From Actinocrinis puniceicyclus (GTDB lineage Bacteria > Actinomycetota > Actinomycetes > Streptomycetales > Catenulisporaceae), in contig NZ_JAGSXH010000034.1 of assembly GCF_018283645.1 (NCBI RefSeq), forward strand, positions 1-52,726: DNA of 52,726 bases, in the 5' to 3' direction. Both the position numbers and the translations under genes were made by a program. The notes under the pieces were generated by a model. The model did no database searches. It was not told where the DNA came from and was given only the letters and a program-made list of their open reading frames with translations. Positions 1-9,718 of this stretch are shown in pieces; the stretch's first letter is position 1, and every line of letters starts with the position of its first letter.

Positions 1-1
1 G

Positions 2-1246
2 GGCAGCGGCGGCGAGGAGCCGCGGGGGCTGTGGCGCCGCTGGGCCGGTTCGGTCGAGCGGCGGCCGCGGATGACGAGCCTGCTGGCGCTGGGGGTGATG
101 GTCGCGCTGGCGGTGCCGGTGCTCACGCTCCGGCTCGGCGCCTCCGATTCGGGCAACGATCCCTCGGGCACGACCACGCGCAAGGCTTACGACCTGATGG
201 CGCAGGGCTTCGGGCCGGGAGTGAACGGACCTCTGGAGCTCGTGGCCGAGATGCCCGCCGGCCCGGGCCCGGGCTCCGGCTCGGGCGTCCGCGCCGCCGC
301 GGCCCGGGACGCGGCCGCGCTCAGCGCACTGGCGGGCGCGGTCGGGCGCACGCCGGGCGTGGCCGCGGTGCACGCCGGGCCGCGGTCCGCGGACGGCCGC
401 GTCGCGGTGTTCGAGGTGGTGCCGACCGGTTCTCCGGAGTCCAGCGCGACCGCGAAGCTGATCACGACGCTGCGCGGGCAGGTGGTCCCGGAGGCGCTGG
501 CGGGCACCGGCGTGCACGTCTACGTCGGCGGGCTGACCGCCGTGTACGCCGACTTCGCCTCGGTGCTCGGCGGCAAACTGCCGCTGTTCGTCGGGCTGAT
601 CGCGGCGCTCGGCTTCCTGCTGCTGGTGATCGCGTTCCGCTGCCTGGTGGTGCCGCTGACCGCGGCGGTGATGAACCTGCTGGCGGCGGCCGCCTCCTTC
701 GGCGTGGTCACCGCGTTCTTCGAGTGGGGCTGGGGCTCGGACAAGCTCGGCATGGGCGGGGCGGGGCCGGTGGAGGCGTTCCTGCCGGTGATGCTCGTGG
801 CGATCCTGTTCGGCCTGTCGATGGACTACCAGGTCTTCCTGGTCTCGCGGATGCACGAGGAGTGGGTGCGCCACCGGGACAACGCGCGCGCGGTGAAGAT
901 CGGGCAGGTGGAGACCTCGCGGGTGATCACCGCCGCGGCCACCATCATGATCTCGGTGTTCTGCGCGTTCGCGTTCGGCAGCCAGCGGGTGATCGGCGAG
1001 TTCGGCATCGGCCTGGCCAGCGCGGTCGCGATCGACGCGTTCGTGCTGCGCACGGTGCTGGTGCCGGCGGCGATGCACCTGTTCGGCCGGGCCAACTGGT
1101 GGCTGCCGGCCTGGCTGGACCGGATCCTGCCGCACCTGCACGTCGAGTCCTGTGACCCGGATCACACCACGATCCCGGGGCAGCGGCGCCCCGCGCGCGT
1201 TGGAGCAATCGCCAGCGCGCCGGCGCCGGCGGCCGGCTACGAGTGA
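2..1246 (+). CDS. MMPL/RND-family transporter, C-terminal half (5' truncated by window edge)
   Basis: The reading frame is open from base 2, so the first in-frame ATG (71) is internal and the true start lies upstream. What remains is the second repeat of an MMPL transporter. A basic stretch (RRWAGSVERRPR) precedes a membrane helix (LLALGVMVALAVPVLTL). Next comes an extracytoplasmic loop with the GNDPSGTTTRKAYDLMAQGF pattern typical of actinobacterial MMPL proteins. A bundle of about five membrane helices follows, containing the family signature LFGLSMDYQVFLVSRMHEEW. MMPL proteins are inner-membrane, proton-driven exporters of lipids or small molecules. The substrate cannot be read from this half. 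It ends in TGA with a proline/arginine-rich cytoplasmic tail. No partner gene is visible downstream. Confidence 0.9.
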   Translation, partial: GSGGEEPRGLWRRWAGSVERRPRMTSLLALGVMVALAVPVLTLRLGASDSGNDPSGTTTRKAYDLMAQGFGPGVNGPLELVAEMPAGPGPGSGSGVRAAAARDAAALSALAGAVGRTPGVAAVHAGPRSADGRVAVFEVVPTGSPESSATAKLITTLRGQVVPEALAGTGVHVYVGGLTAVYADFASVLGGKLPLFVGLIAALGFLLLVIAFRCLVVPLTAAVMNLLAAAASFGVVTAFFEWGWGSDKLGMGGAGPVEAFLPVMLVAILFGLSMDYQVFLVSRMHEEWVRHRDNARAVKIGQVETSRVITAAATIMISVFCAFAFGSQRVIGEFGIGLASAVAIDAFVLRTVLVPAAMHLFGRANWWLPAWLDRILPHLHVESCDPDHTTIPGQRRPARVGAIASAPAPAAGYE

Positions 1247-1516
1247 ACCGCGCGGCAAGCCGCGCACGACGCCCGCTCGTAGGCCGGCGGCGTCGCGGGC
1301 GGCGCGGTTGGAGGAACCGCCGAATTCTCGACGCGGCGTGTCCACACGGACACCCGTGGTGTTCGCGGCCCGCGCGGCGCGTCAGGAAGATTTAGCGCGC
1401 GGTGTGGTTCGCCGATCTGCGGTATCGGGCATCATCTTGCCCTCCACCAGCATCATCGGCGCCGATCCGGCCGCGCGGGCGGCAGGGCGCGCGCGGGCGC
1501 CGCGGCGCAGGGTGGG

Positions 1517-3082
<1,566 letters not shown>

Positions 3083-3125
3083 GCGGCATTCCATGGAGTC
3101 GGAACCCGGTGTTCGGAAGGACGTG

Positions 3126-3974
3126 GTGAGGGTGTCGCAGATCGTGCGGGCGGCGCTGGTCCAGCAGAAGTGGACCGGCGAGAAGAAGACCATGATCGAG
3201 AACGCGGTGGCGCACGTGCAGGCGGCCGCCGCCCGGGGCGCGCAGGTCGTCTGCCTTCAGGAGCTGTTCTACGGGCCGTACTTCTGCCAGGTGCAGGAGC
3301 CCGAGTACTTCTCCTACACCGAGGCGATCCCGGACGGGCCGACGACCCGGCTGATGCGGGAGGTCGCGCGGGACAACGGCGTGGTGCTGATCGTGCCGAT
3401 GTACGAGCAGGAACAGCCCGGCGTCTACTACAACACCGCGGCCGTCATCGACGCGGACGGCGCCTTCCTGGGCAAGCACCGCAAGAACCACATCCCGCAG
3501 GTGCGCGGGTTCTGGGAGAAGTTCTACTTCCGGCCCGGCAACCTCGGCTACCCGGTGTTCGACACCGCGGTCGGCCGGATCGGGGTGTACATCTGCTACG
3601 AGCGGCACTTCCCGGAGGGCTGGCGGGCGCTGGGCCTGGCCGGGGCGCGCATCGTGTTCAACCCCTCGGCGACCAGCAGGGGCCTGTCACAGTACCTGTG
3701 GCGGCTGGAGCAGCCCGCGGCGGCTGTGGCCAACGAGTACTTCATCGGCGCGATCAACCGGGTGGGCGTGGAGCCGCTGGGCGACAACGACTTCTACGGC
3801 CAGTCCTACTTCGTGGACCCGCGCGGGCAGCTGGTCGGCGACGCGGCGTCGGACACCGAGGAGGAGGTCGTCGTGCGCGACCTGGACATGGGCGCGTTGC
3901 AGGAGGTGCGCGACCTGTGGGCGTTCTACCGCGACCGGCGCCCGGACACCTACGGCCCGCTGACGCAGGCCTGA
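3126..3974 (+). CDS. Beta-ureidopropionase / N-carbamoyl amidohydrolase (nitrilase superfamily)
   Basis: A nitrilase-fold amidohydrolase that cleaves N-carbamoyl-beta-alanine to beta-alanine, CO2 and ammonia, the last step of reductive pyrimidine degradation. The Glu-Lys-Cys triad is visible: Glu in VVCLQELFYGPYF, Lys in GKHRKNHIPQVRGFWEKF, and Cys in GVYICYERHFPEGWRALG. The FWEKFYFRPGN segment and the overall length match beta-ureidopropionases and N-carbamoyl-D-amino-acid hydrolases better than generic nitrilases. An ATG at 3093 is in frame, but GGAAGGA at about 3116 places the start at GTG 3126 or 3132. Those starts also give the usual family N-terminus (VSQIVRAALVQ). The gene begins about 40 bp after the permease and is followed 16 bp later by dihydropyrimidinase, so the three are probably co-transcribed. 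Confidence 0.93.
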   Translation: MRVSQIVRAALVQQKWTGEKKTMIENAVAHVQAAAARGAQVVCLQELFYGPYFCQVQEPEYFSYTEAIPDGPTTRLMREVARDNGVVLIVPMYEQEQPGVYYNTAAVIDADGAFLGKHRKNHIPQVRGFWEKFYFRPGNLGYPVFDTAVGRIGVYICYERHFPEGWRALGLAGARIVFNPSATSRGLSQYLWRLEQPAAAVANEYFIGAINRVGVEPLGDNDFYGQSYFVDPRGQLVGDAASDTEEEVVVRDLDMGALQEVRDLWAFYRDRRPDTYGPLTQA

Positions 3975-3990
3975 GCGGGGGCGCGGGCAG

Positions 3991-5394
3991 ATGAGCATCC
4001 TGATCCGCGGCGGCCTGGTCGTCTCGGCCACCGGCTCGGCATCGGCGGACGTCCTCGTGGAGGGCGAGCGCGTGGCGGCGCTCGCCGCGCCCGGCACCCC
4101 GGCGGCCGACTCGTGGGCGGCGCTGGCCGACACGGTCCTCGACGCGACCGGGAAGTACGTGATCCCCGGCGGAGTCGATGTCCACACGCACATGCAACTG
4201 CCCTTCGGCGGCACCTTCGCCTCCGACACCTTCGAGACCGGCACGATCGCGGCGGCCTGGGGCGGCACGACCACGATCGTGGACTTCGCGGTGCAGAGCA
4301 AGGGCGCGTCCCTGCTCGCCGGCATCGAGTCCTGGCACGCCAAGGCTGCGGGCAACTGCGCGGTCGACTACGGTTTCCACGCGATCCTGTCCGACGTGAA
4401 CGAGGCCGCGCTGAAGGAGATGGACGCCGCGGTGGCGGCCGGGGTCACCAGCTTCAAGATGTTCATGGCGTACCCGGGCGTGTTCTACAGCACCGACGGC
4501 GAGATTCTGCTGGCGATGCAGAAGGCGAAGGCCAACGGCGCGGTCATCATGATGCACGCCGAGAACGGCATCGCGATCGACCAGTTGGTCGCGCAGGCGC
4601 TCGCGCAGGGCCACACCGACCCGGTGTACCACGGCCTGACCCGCCCGCCGCAGCTGGAGGGCGAGGCCACCAGCCGCGCGATCGCGCTGGCGGAGGTCAC
4701 CGGCGCGCCGCTGTACGTCGTGCACCTGACCGCGTCGCAGGCCCTTGACGCGGTGGCGGAGGCGCGCGACGGCGGGCAGAACGTGTTCGCGGAGACCTGT
4801 CCGCAGTACCTGTATCTGGCCCTGGAGGACCTGGCCAAGCCCGGCTTCGAGGGCGCCAAGTACGTCGCCTCCCCGCCGCTGCGCCCGCGCGAGCACGCCG
4901 CGGCGCTGTGGAAGGGTCTGCGCACCAATGACCTGGCGGTGGTCTCCACCGACCACTGTCCGTTCTGCTTCAAGGACCAGAAGGAGCTGGGCCGCGGCGA
5001 CTTCTCCAAGATCCCCAACGGGATGCCGGGCGTCGAGCATCGCATGGACCTGATCTACCAGGGCGTGGTGGCCGGGAAGATCAGCAGGCAGCGGTGGGTC
5101 GAGCTGTGTTCGACGACCCCGGCGCGCATGTTCGGGCTCTACGGCCGCAAGGGTGTGATCGCCCCCGGCGCGGACGCCGACATCGTGGTCTACGACCCGG
5201 ACGCGCAGCAGACCATCAGTGCCGCGACACACCACATGAACGTGGACTACTCGGCGTATGAGGGCATGGAGATCACCGGCCGGGTGGAGACGGTGCTCTC
5301 CCGCGGTGCGCTCGTCGTGCGCGACGGCGCGTTCCACGGCAGGCCGGGGCACGGCCGGTTCGTGCCCAGGGGCTTGTCCCAGTACCTCGTCTGA
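3991..5394 (+). CDS. hydA: Dihydropyrimidinase / D-hydantoinase
   Basis: A 467-aa cyclic amidohydrolase. It opens the ring of dihydrouracil, dihydrothymine or hydantoins to the N-carbamoyl amino acid that the preceding gene product hydrolyses. Metal ligands of the amidohydrolase TIM barrel are present: GGVDVHTHMQLPF (two His), VTSFKMFMAYPGVFYS (carbamylated Lys), MMHAENG, LYVVHLTAS, and STDHCPFCFKDQKELG (metal Asp plus the dihydropyrimidinase-type loop). The C-terminus has the usual GADADIVVYDPD return strand. The length is typical. There is a short gap to both neighbours. The family alone cannot separate dihydropyrimidinase from hydantoinase activity, but the neighbouring beta-ureidopropionase and NCS1 permease fit either. 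Confidence 0.95.
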   Translation: MSILIRGGLVVSATGSASADVLVEGERVAALAAPGTPAADSWAALADTVLDATGKYVIPGGVDVHTHMQLPFGGTFASDTFETGTIAAAWGGTTTIVDFAVQSKGASLLAGIESWHAKAAGNCAVDYGFHAILSDVNEAALKEMDAAVAAGVTSFKMFMAYPGVFYSTDGEILLAMQKAKANGAVIMMHAENGIAIDQLVAQALAQGHTDPVYHGLTRPPQLEGEATSRAIALAEVTGAPLYVVHLTASQALDAVAEARDGGQNVFAETCPQYLYLALEDLAKPGFEGAKYVASPPLRPREHAAALWKGLRTNDLAVVSTDHCPFCFKDQKELGRGDFSKIPNGMPGVEHRMDLIYQGVVAGKISRQRWVELCSTTPARMFGLYGRKGVIAPGADADIVVYDPDAQQTISAATHHMNVDYSAYEGMEITGRVETVLSRGALVVRDGAFHGRPGHGRFVPRGLSQYLV

Positions 5395-5414
5395 CCCGGG
5401 AAAGGCGGCAGGTC

Positions 5415-6431
5415 ATGGACTTCGGCGTGGTGATGCAGACCGATCCGCCGGCCACCCGGCTGGTGGAGACGATGCGGCAGGCGGAGGAACTGGGCTTCGG
5501 CTACGGCTGGACCTTCGATTCCACGGTGCTGTGGCAGGAGCCGTTCGTGATCTATTCGCGGATCCTGGCGGCCACGCAGCGGCTGCGGGTCGGGCCGCTG
5601 GTGACCAATCCGGGCACCCGGGACTGGTCGGTACTCGCCTCGCTGTTCGCGACGCTGAACGACATGTACGGCAACCGCACGGTCTGCGGCATCGGCCGCG
5701 GCGACTCGGCGCTGCGGGTGATCGGCCGCAGGCCGCAGAGCCTGGCCGAGGTCGCCGCGTGCATGCGGACGGTCAAGGACCTGGCGGAGGGCCGCGAGGC
5801 GCTGCTCAACGACGTGACGGTCAAGATCCCGTGGGTGCGCGAGGGGCGGCTGCCGATGTGGATGGCCGGTTACGGGCCCAAGGCGCTGAAGCTGGCCGGC
5901 GAGCAGGCGGACGGCTTCGTGTTGCAGTGCGCGGATCCCGACATCGCCCGCTGGACGATCGGCGCGGTGCGCGACGCGGCCGGCGAGGCGGGCCGCGACC
6001 CGGACGCGATCACGATCTGTGTCGCGGCGCCCGCGTACGTCGGGCCGGACCTGGAGCACGCCCGGGAGCAGACCCGCTGGTTCGGCGGGATGGTCGGCAA
6101 CCACGTGGCGGACCTGGTGGAACGCTACGGCACGCACGGGCCGGTGCCGAGGGCGCTGACCGATTACATCAAGGGCCGGGACGGCTACGACTACGCGCAC
6201 CACGGCCGGGCCGGCAATCCGTCCGCCGAGTTCGTCCCGGACGAGATCGTGGACCGCTTCTGCCTGCTCGGCCCGGCGTCGGCGCACCGGGACCGCCTCG
6301 CCGAACTGGCCGAGCTCGGGGTGAACCAGTTCGCGCTGTACCTCATGCACGACCAGCCGCAGCAGACGCTCTGGGCCTACGGTCAGGACGTCGTTGCGCA
6401 GATGGGTCAGAGCGGGATTAGACCGGATTAG
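5415..6431 (+). CDS. LLM-class F420-dependent oxidoreductase (TIGR03842-like)
   Basis: A 338-aa luciferase-like TIM-barrel oxidoreductase. The N-terminus MDFGVVMQTDPPATRLVETM, the segment GYGWTFDSTVLWQEPFV and the substrate loop GIGRGDSALRVIGRRP resemble the TIGR03842 subfamily of F420-dependent enzymes. It starts 20 bp after dihydropyrimidinase, behind a GGAAAGGCGG-type ribosome site, and closes the pyrimidine operon. No PreA/PreT-type dihydropyrimidine dehydrogenase is nearby, so it may supply the uracil/dihydrouracil redox step using F420 instead of NADPH. This is inference from position. A luciferase-like monooxygenase using FMNH2 on the pyrimidine ring, as in RutA, is a second possibility. 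The TAG stop lies inside a short imperfect tandem repeat. Confidence 0.85.
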   Translation: MDFGVVMQTDPPATRLVETMRQAEELGFGYGWTFDSTVLWQEPFVIYSRILAATQRLRVGPLVTNPGTRDWSVLASLFATLNDMYGNRTVCGIGRGDSALRVIGRRPQSLAEVAACMRTVKDLAEGREALLNDVTVKIPWVREGRLPMWMAGYGPKALKLAGEQADGFVLQCADPDIARWTIGAVRDAAGEAGRDPDAITICVAAPAYVGPDLEHAREQTRWFGGMVGNHVADLVERYGTHGPVPRALTDYIKGRDGYDYAHHGRAGNPSAEFVPDEIVDRFCLLGPASAHRDRLAELAELGVNQFALYLMHDQPQQTLWAYGQDVVAQMGQSGIRPD

Positions 6432-6458
6432 ACCGAGGATCAGACCAAGGATTAGACC
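6415..6458. repeat. Imperfect tandem repeat, GGATTAGACC x4
   Basis: The 10-mer GGATTAGACC occurs at 6415-6424, 6425-6434 and 6449-6458, and as GGATCAGACC at 6437-6446. The period drifts from 10 to 12 bp. The array overlaps the last codons and the stop of the LLM oxidoreductase gene. It lies between that gene and the convergent VOC gene. No T-tract or strong hairpin is present. Slipped-strand expansion at a gene end is the simplest reading. Confidence 0.8.
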
Positions 6459-6516
6459 AGGTTTGGAGCAGGGCCAGCGCGTCGAACGCGGCTGTGGGAC
6501 CGGTCCGGCGGCGCGG

Positions 6517-6960
6517 CTACGGGGTCAGTCCGGCCGCGCGCCGCGCCGCGGCGGTGACCGGGTTCTCCCCCGGCGCCCAGGCGATCTCCCAGTAGTTGCC
6601 CTCCGGGTCCGCGAAGTAGGCGTCGCGGCCATCGAAGAACTCGGGCTCGGTGGGCGCCTTGGTCAGGCGGCCGCCGGCCTGTTCTACGCGCGCAGCCATT
6701 TCGTCGACCTGCTCGGGCGTCTCGGCGCTGATGATGACGGCGAAGCGGATTCCCTCCCGTTCGGTCTGCGCCCGCGCGCGGGCGTCCTGCGCGAGCTTGT
6801 CCGCCGGGAACAGGGCCAGCAGCGCGCCGCGCAGTTCGAAGACGGCGAAGTCGTCCGAGTCGAAGGCCAGCGGCCAGCCCAGAGCGCGGTAGAAGGCCCG
6901 CTCCCGCTCGATGTCCAGCACTCCGAGCGTGATGGTGTTCGCAAGGGGAAGCTTTTGCAT
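6517..6960 (-). CDS. VOC (glyoxalase/bleomycin-resistance-type) family protein
   Basis: A 147-aa protein with the vicinal-oxygen-chelate fold. It has an N-terminal strand NTITLGVLDIERERAFYRALGW, a middle region FAVFELRGALLALFPADKLA, and a second beta-alpha-beta module ending AYFADPEGNYWEIAWAP. The last is the hallmark DPDGNxWEI motif carrying the metal-ligand Glu. GGAG precedes the ATG at 6960. It is a single gene, convergent with the pyrimidine operon. The substrate is unknown. Members of this subgroup are usually annotated only as VOC proteins. Confidence 0.9.
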   Translation of the reverse strand: MQKLPLANTITLGVLDIERERAFYRALGWPLAFDSDDFAVFELRGALLALFPADKLAQDARARAQTEREGIRFAVIISAETPEQVDEMAARVEQAGGRLTKAPTEPEFFDGRDAYFADPEGNYWEIAWAPGENPVTAAARRAAGLTP

Positions 6961-7100
6961 GGCGGCTCCGCTCGCCGGTCGGGGTCGACACAGGCCGGTT
7001 CGGCCGTTGCGCGACGATTATCCCGCTCTTGCGCCCACGCGCGCATCACGCGCTGTACTTGATCACGCATCGTTGCGCCGCGCCGGTGCCTACGAGCGCT

Positions 7101-7574
7101 TCATCCCGCGCTGCCCGGAGCCGCGGACTCGGTGACGGTCTTGATGTGCTGGTTGCGGATCCGGATCAGCCGAATCAGGTAGCGGCGCAGAACCACGACC
7201 TGCGCGAAAGCGCCGAGCAAGCCGAAGGGGGCTTCGAAATCCACCTCGTCGCGCATCACGGTGCCGCCGCGTGAGTCGGCTTCGAAGCGATGTTCGTGCC
7301 GCCAGTACTTGAAGGGCCCGACGACCTGCTCGTCGGTGAAGTGCTCGGGAGGGGCGCAGGCGCTGATCTTCGAGGTCATCCGCCACCAGATCGCGAAGTG
7401 TCGCGCCCGCCAGGTGACGCAGTCGCCGAGTTTGAGGCGCCCGGCGGTGACCCCGCCGACCGCGCGCTCGGCGGACTTGGCCATGGACCCGGTGTGTACC
7501 TCAACGTCCAGCGACGCACCGAAGACCTCGGCCGGCGCAGCGGCGATCGAGGTGACGAGTTCGAAGCGCGGCAC
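7101..7574 (-). CDS. SRPBCC (START-like) ligand-binding family protein
   Basis: A 157-aa protein. The first strand and alpha segment (MPRFELVTSIAAAPAEVFGASLDVEVHTGSM) are typical of polyketide-cyclase/START-like domains. The later run FKYWRHEHRFEADSRGGTVMRDEVDFEAPFGLLG forms the antiparallel sheet before the long C-terminal helix (VVVLRRYLIRLIRIRNQHI). These proteins hold a hydrophobic ligand in a helix-grip cavity. No ligand can be assigned. It is divergent from the hypothetical gene pair starting at 7634. Confidence 0.85.
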   Translation of the reverse strand: MPRFELVTSIAAAPAEVFGASLDVEVHTGSMAKSAERAVGGVTAGRLKLGDCVTWRARHFAIWWRMTSKISACAPPEHFTDEQVVGPFKYWRHEHRFEADSRGGTVMRDEVDFEAPFGLLGAFAQVVVLRRYLIRLIRIRNQHIKTVTESAAPGSAG

Positions 7575-7633
7575 GTGCGAAGCCTACCCGCCCAGGTGTC
7601 CGGCCCCGATGGTATCCGTGGCATCCTTGCTGC

Positions 7634-8035
7634 GTGACGGAATCAGGGGTCGGTCAATCCATGCCGTCCAAGCGCAGTCGTCGCCGAGTGGCGGCGATCA
7701 TCGTTTGGCTGTTCTCCGGCGCGCTCGTGCTCGCGGCTGCCAGCTGGCTGCTGTACTACAGGGTCACGTTCCACACATTCGCCTGGTGGTCGGTACCTCC
7801 GTCGGTGACTTACTGCGGACGCGACTACCTCGAGGGCCGTACGGTGGACGCATTGTTGCCCGGGTATACGTACCCGCAGGTGATGACGGTCGAACCGGCC
7901 GGCTGGCCGGTGTATGCGCAACTTCCCGTTGGCACCACGCGAGTGCAGGCGGCGGGCCTGCCGTGCACGATGGGGCTCGTGCTGAAGCGGGGCGGCGGCC
8001 AGTACATCCTGTACGGACTGAGCGGCGGGCCGTGA
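7634..8035 (+). CDS. Hypothetical membrane-anchored protein
   Basis: 133 aa, family not recognised. A basic N-terminus (KRSRRR) is followed by one membrane helix, roughly residues 18-41 (VAAIIVWLFSGALVLAAASW). A small exported domain with two cysteines (SVTYCGRDYLEG and GLPCTMGLVLKR) comes next. The charge pattern predicts that the C-terminal domain is outside. The GTG at 7634 gives the full frame. The ATG at 7661 (MPSKRSRRR), with AGGGG about 10 bp upstream, is an equally good start. The TGA overlaps the GTG of the next gene, so the two are translationally coupled. Confidence 0.7.
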   Translation: MTESGVGQSMPSKRSRRRVAAIIVWLFSGALVLAAASWLLYYRVTFHTFAWWSVPPSVTYCGRDYLEGRTVDALLPGYTYPQVMTVEPAGWPVYAQLPVGTTRVQAAGLPCTMGLVLKRGGGQYILYGLSGGP

Positions 8036-8574
8036 ACCGCGACGAAGTGGATGCAGCCATGTTCGACGAGGCGGGCGAGGACGAACTGCTCCTCGCGGCG
8101 ATGATGCGCCTGGGCGCGGCCGGCGGGTCCATCGGCGCGGGCATCGGCGGATCGATCACCGGACAGCACGGGCTCGGCGCGGCGGGCGGCCGGGGCGGCG
8201 CGCGCGGCGCGGCGCGGGGTTACAAGTGGACGAAGAAGGACGTCAGCACCGGCGCGGTCTCGCTTGACGGCCCGATCGGGACGGCGGCGCACACGGTCGC
8301 CGAGACCCTCGCGACCGTCGGCGAGCCGGTGGGCACGCAGACGCGCGAGGACGGCGCGATCGCCCTTCGCGCGATGCTCGGCGTCGGACTCGGCGGCCTG
8401 AATCCCGTCGTCGTCACCGCCGTGCTCAGCCCGGCCCGGGACGGCTCTGTACAGGTGGCGCTTCGTACGGCGGGACGCGAGGGCTTGATCAAACGGCATC
8501 CCGCCGACAAGGCGCTGGCGAAAGTGATCGCGGCGTTGAACGATCGGCGCCGGGGACCGGACGTCGTCGCATAG
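8032..8574 (+). CDS. Hypothetical glycine-rich protein
   Basis: 180 aa, no family recognised. The frame is open much further upstream, but a GTG at 8032 overlaps the previous stop (GTGA). This is the natural start and gives an acidic N-terminus (NRDEVDAAMFDEAGEDELLL). Next is a Gly/Ala-rich stretch (GGSIGAGIGGSITGQHGLG) that could be a membrane hairpin or flexible segment. It is followed by a globular part of about 110 residues (YKWTKKDVSTGAVSLDGPIG onward). It is probably co-expressed with the membrane protein encoded just before it. Its role is unknown. Confidence 0.65.
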   Translation: MNRDEVDAAMFDEAGEDELLLAAMMRLGAAGGSIGAGIGGSITGQHGLGAAGGRGGARGAARGYKWTKKDVSTGAVSLDGPIGTAAHTVAETLATVGEPVGTQTREDGAIALRAMLGVGLGGLNPVVVTAVLSPARDGSVQVALRTAGREGLIKRHPADKALAKVIAALNDRRRGPDVVA

Positions 8575-8589
8575 GCCCGCCCCGCGCGA

Positions 8590-9153
8590 CTACCGGGCGA
8601 CGGGCATCCCGAGACCGGGCAGGACCTCGGCGTTCGGCAGCAGGGTCAGCGCGCCGCCGGGCAGCCACAGCTTCGAGCCGCGGATGCCGGAGCCGACGAC
8701 CACGCGGGGCGCGGCGGCGACCGCCTCGTCGATGAGGACCGGCCAGTGCGCGGGCAGGCCGACCGGGGTGATGCCGCCGTACTCCATGCCGGTCCGCGCG
8801 ACCGCCTCGTCCATCGGGGCGAAGGAGATCTTGCGCGCGCCGAGGTGGCGGCGGACCAGCCCGTTGATGTCCGCGCGGGTCGTGGCGAGCACGAGGCAGG
8901 CCGCGAATGCCGTCTGGCCGGCCCGCTTGGCCGCGACGACGACGCAGTTCGCGGACTCGTGCAAGGCGACGCCGTACTCGGCGCAGAAGGCCGCGGTGTC
9001 CGCGAGCGCGGGATCGATCGCGCCGACCTCGATGCGGGCGAGCGGGAGCGCGTCCGCGTGCTCGGCCAGGGCCTTGGCCGTGGGCGCGGCGAGCAGTTCG
9101 GGATGGTCGGCGGCCGGCCGCAGGACGACGTTCACAGTCACGCAGCCCAGCAT
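8590..9153 (-). CDS. YbaK/EbsC-type aminoacyl-tRNA deacylase domain protein
   Basis: About 187 aa with the YbaK/ProX editing-domain layout. It has ANCVVVAAKRAGQTAFAACLVLATTRADING around the conserved Lys/Arg strand, then VRRHLGARKISFAPMDEAVARTGMEYGGITPVGLP. The latter is the signature loop contacting tRNA and substrate in YbaK, ProX and INS domains. The C-terminus RVVVGSGIRGSKLWLPGGAL is also canonical. These freestanding proteins hydrolyse mischarged aminoacyl-tRNAs such as Cys-tRNA-Pro. An ATG at 9153 (MLGCVTVN) or the GTG at 9141 is a likelier start than the more upstream in-frame ATG at 9198. It is convergent with the hypothetical pair. Confidence 0.85.
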   Translation of the reverse strand: MLGCVTVNVVLRPAADHPELLAAPTAKALAEHADALPLARIEVGAIDPALADTAAFCAEYGVALHESANCVVVAAKRAGQTAFAACLVLATTRADINGLVRRHLGARKISFAPMDEAVARTGMEYGGITPVGLPAHWPVLIDEAVAAAPRVVVGSGIRGSKLWLPGGALTLLPNAEVLPGLGMPVAR

Positions 9154-9217
9154 GCCACGCGCGGGCGCGCCCGCGACCGTCCCGGGACGCCGCGCCACAC
9201 CGCTCGCGGCGGTCTCG

Positions 9218-9271
9218 CAGTTCGCAACGCCGGCACAGTTCGCAACGCCGCCACAGCCTGCGACGCACTCA
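9218..9271. repeat. Degenerate 18-bp tandem repeat
   Basis: The unit CAGTTCGCAACGCCGGCA (9218-9235) is followed by a copy with one mismatch (9236-9253) and a diverged copy (9254-9271). A fourth partial copy begins at 9272. The array fills the gap between the YbaK-like gene and dhaM and runs into the dhaM stop codon. No function is evident. It may be a slippage product. Confidence 0.7.
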
Positions 9272-9718
9272 CAGCTTGCGGAAGGCGCGGGCCTCCTCGG
9301 CCGCCGCGCGGACCGCCTCGAGATCAGCGCCCGACGATGCCGCGACCGCCGCCGAAACCGCGCCCTCGACCAGCGGCGCGTCGGCGATCAGCACGGCGGG
9401 CAGCCCCGCCGCGTCGTCGAGCAGCAGCTTGACCGTCAGCACCGCGCTGCCCAGGTCGGCCAGGATGACGACGCCCGCGCCGCGGTCCGCGGTGCGAACC
9501 GCCTGCTCGACCAGCTCGATGCTGGTGCCGAGGCCGCCTTCGGGCAGGCCGCCGGCCGGCTGCACCGCGACCTCGCCGCCGGCGAGCTGCCGGACGAGCT
9601 CGGCCGTGCCTTCGGCGATCAGCGCGCTGTGTGAGACCAGAACCATGCCGACCGGTCCGGGCGCGGGCGCCGGCCGGCTTTCGAGGTGCCGCGGTTGTTC
9701 AGTCACCGTCATCGCCAT
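9269..9718 (-). CDS. dhaM: Dihydroxyacetone kinase phosphotransfer subunit DhaM (EIIA-Man type)
   Basis: 149 aa. After a short non-conserved leader comes GPVGMVLVSHSALIAEGTAE, the EIIA-mannose fold start with the phosphorylated His (SHS). Next are GTSIELVEQAV and GVVILADLGSAVLTVKLLL, both typical of DhaM. It passes a phosphoryl group from the PTS (HPr) to ADP bound on DhaL. It is a single-domain DhaM with no fused HPr or EI domain, so the general PTS proteins must come from elsewhere in the genome. It overlaps the 3' end of dhaL by 20 bp and is the last gene of dhaK-dhaL-dhaM. Confidence 0.92.
   Translation of the reverse strand: MAMTVTEQPRHLESRPAPAPGPVGMVLVSHSALIAEGTAELVRQLAGGEVAVQPAGGLPEGGLGTSIELVEQAVRTADRGAGVVILADLGSAVLTVKLLLDDAAGLPAVLIADAPLVEGAVSAAVAASSGADLEAVRAAAEEARAFRKL

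Noticed and set aside
7261-8031. N-terminal part of a 437-aa open frame ending at 8574
   Set aside because: This part is antisense to the SRPBCC gene and overlaps the membrane-protein gene. The real gene starts at GTG 8032 overlapping the previous stop.
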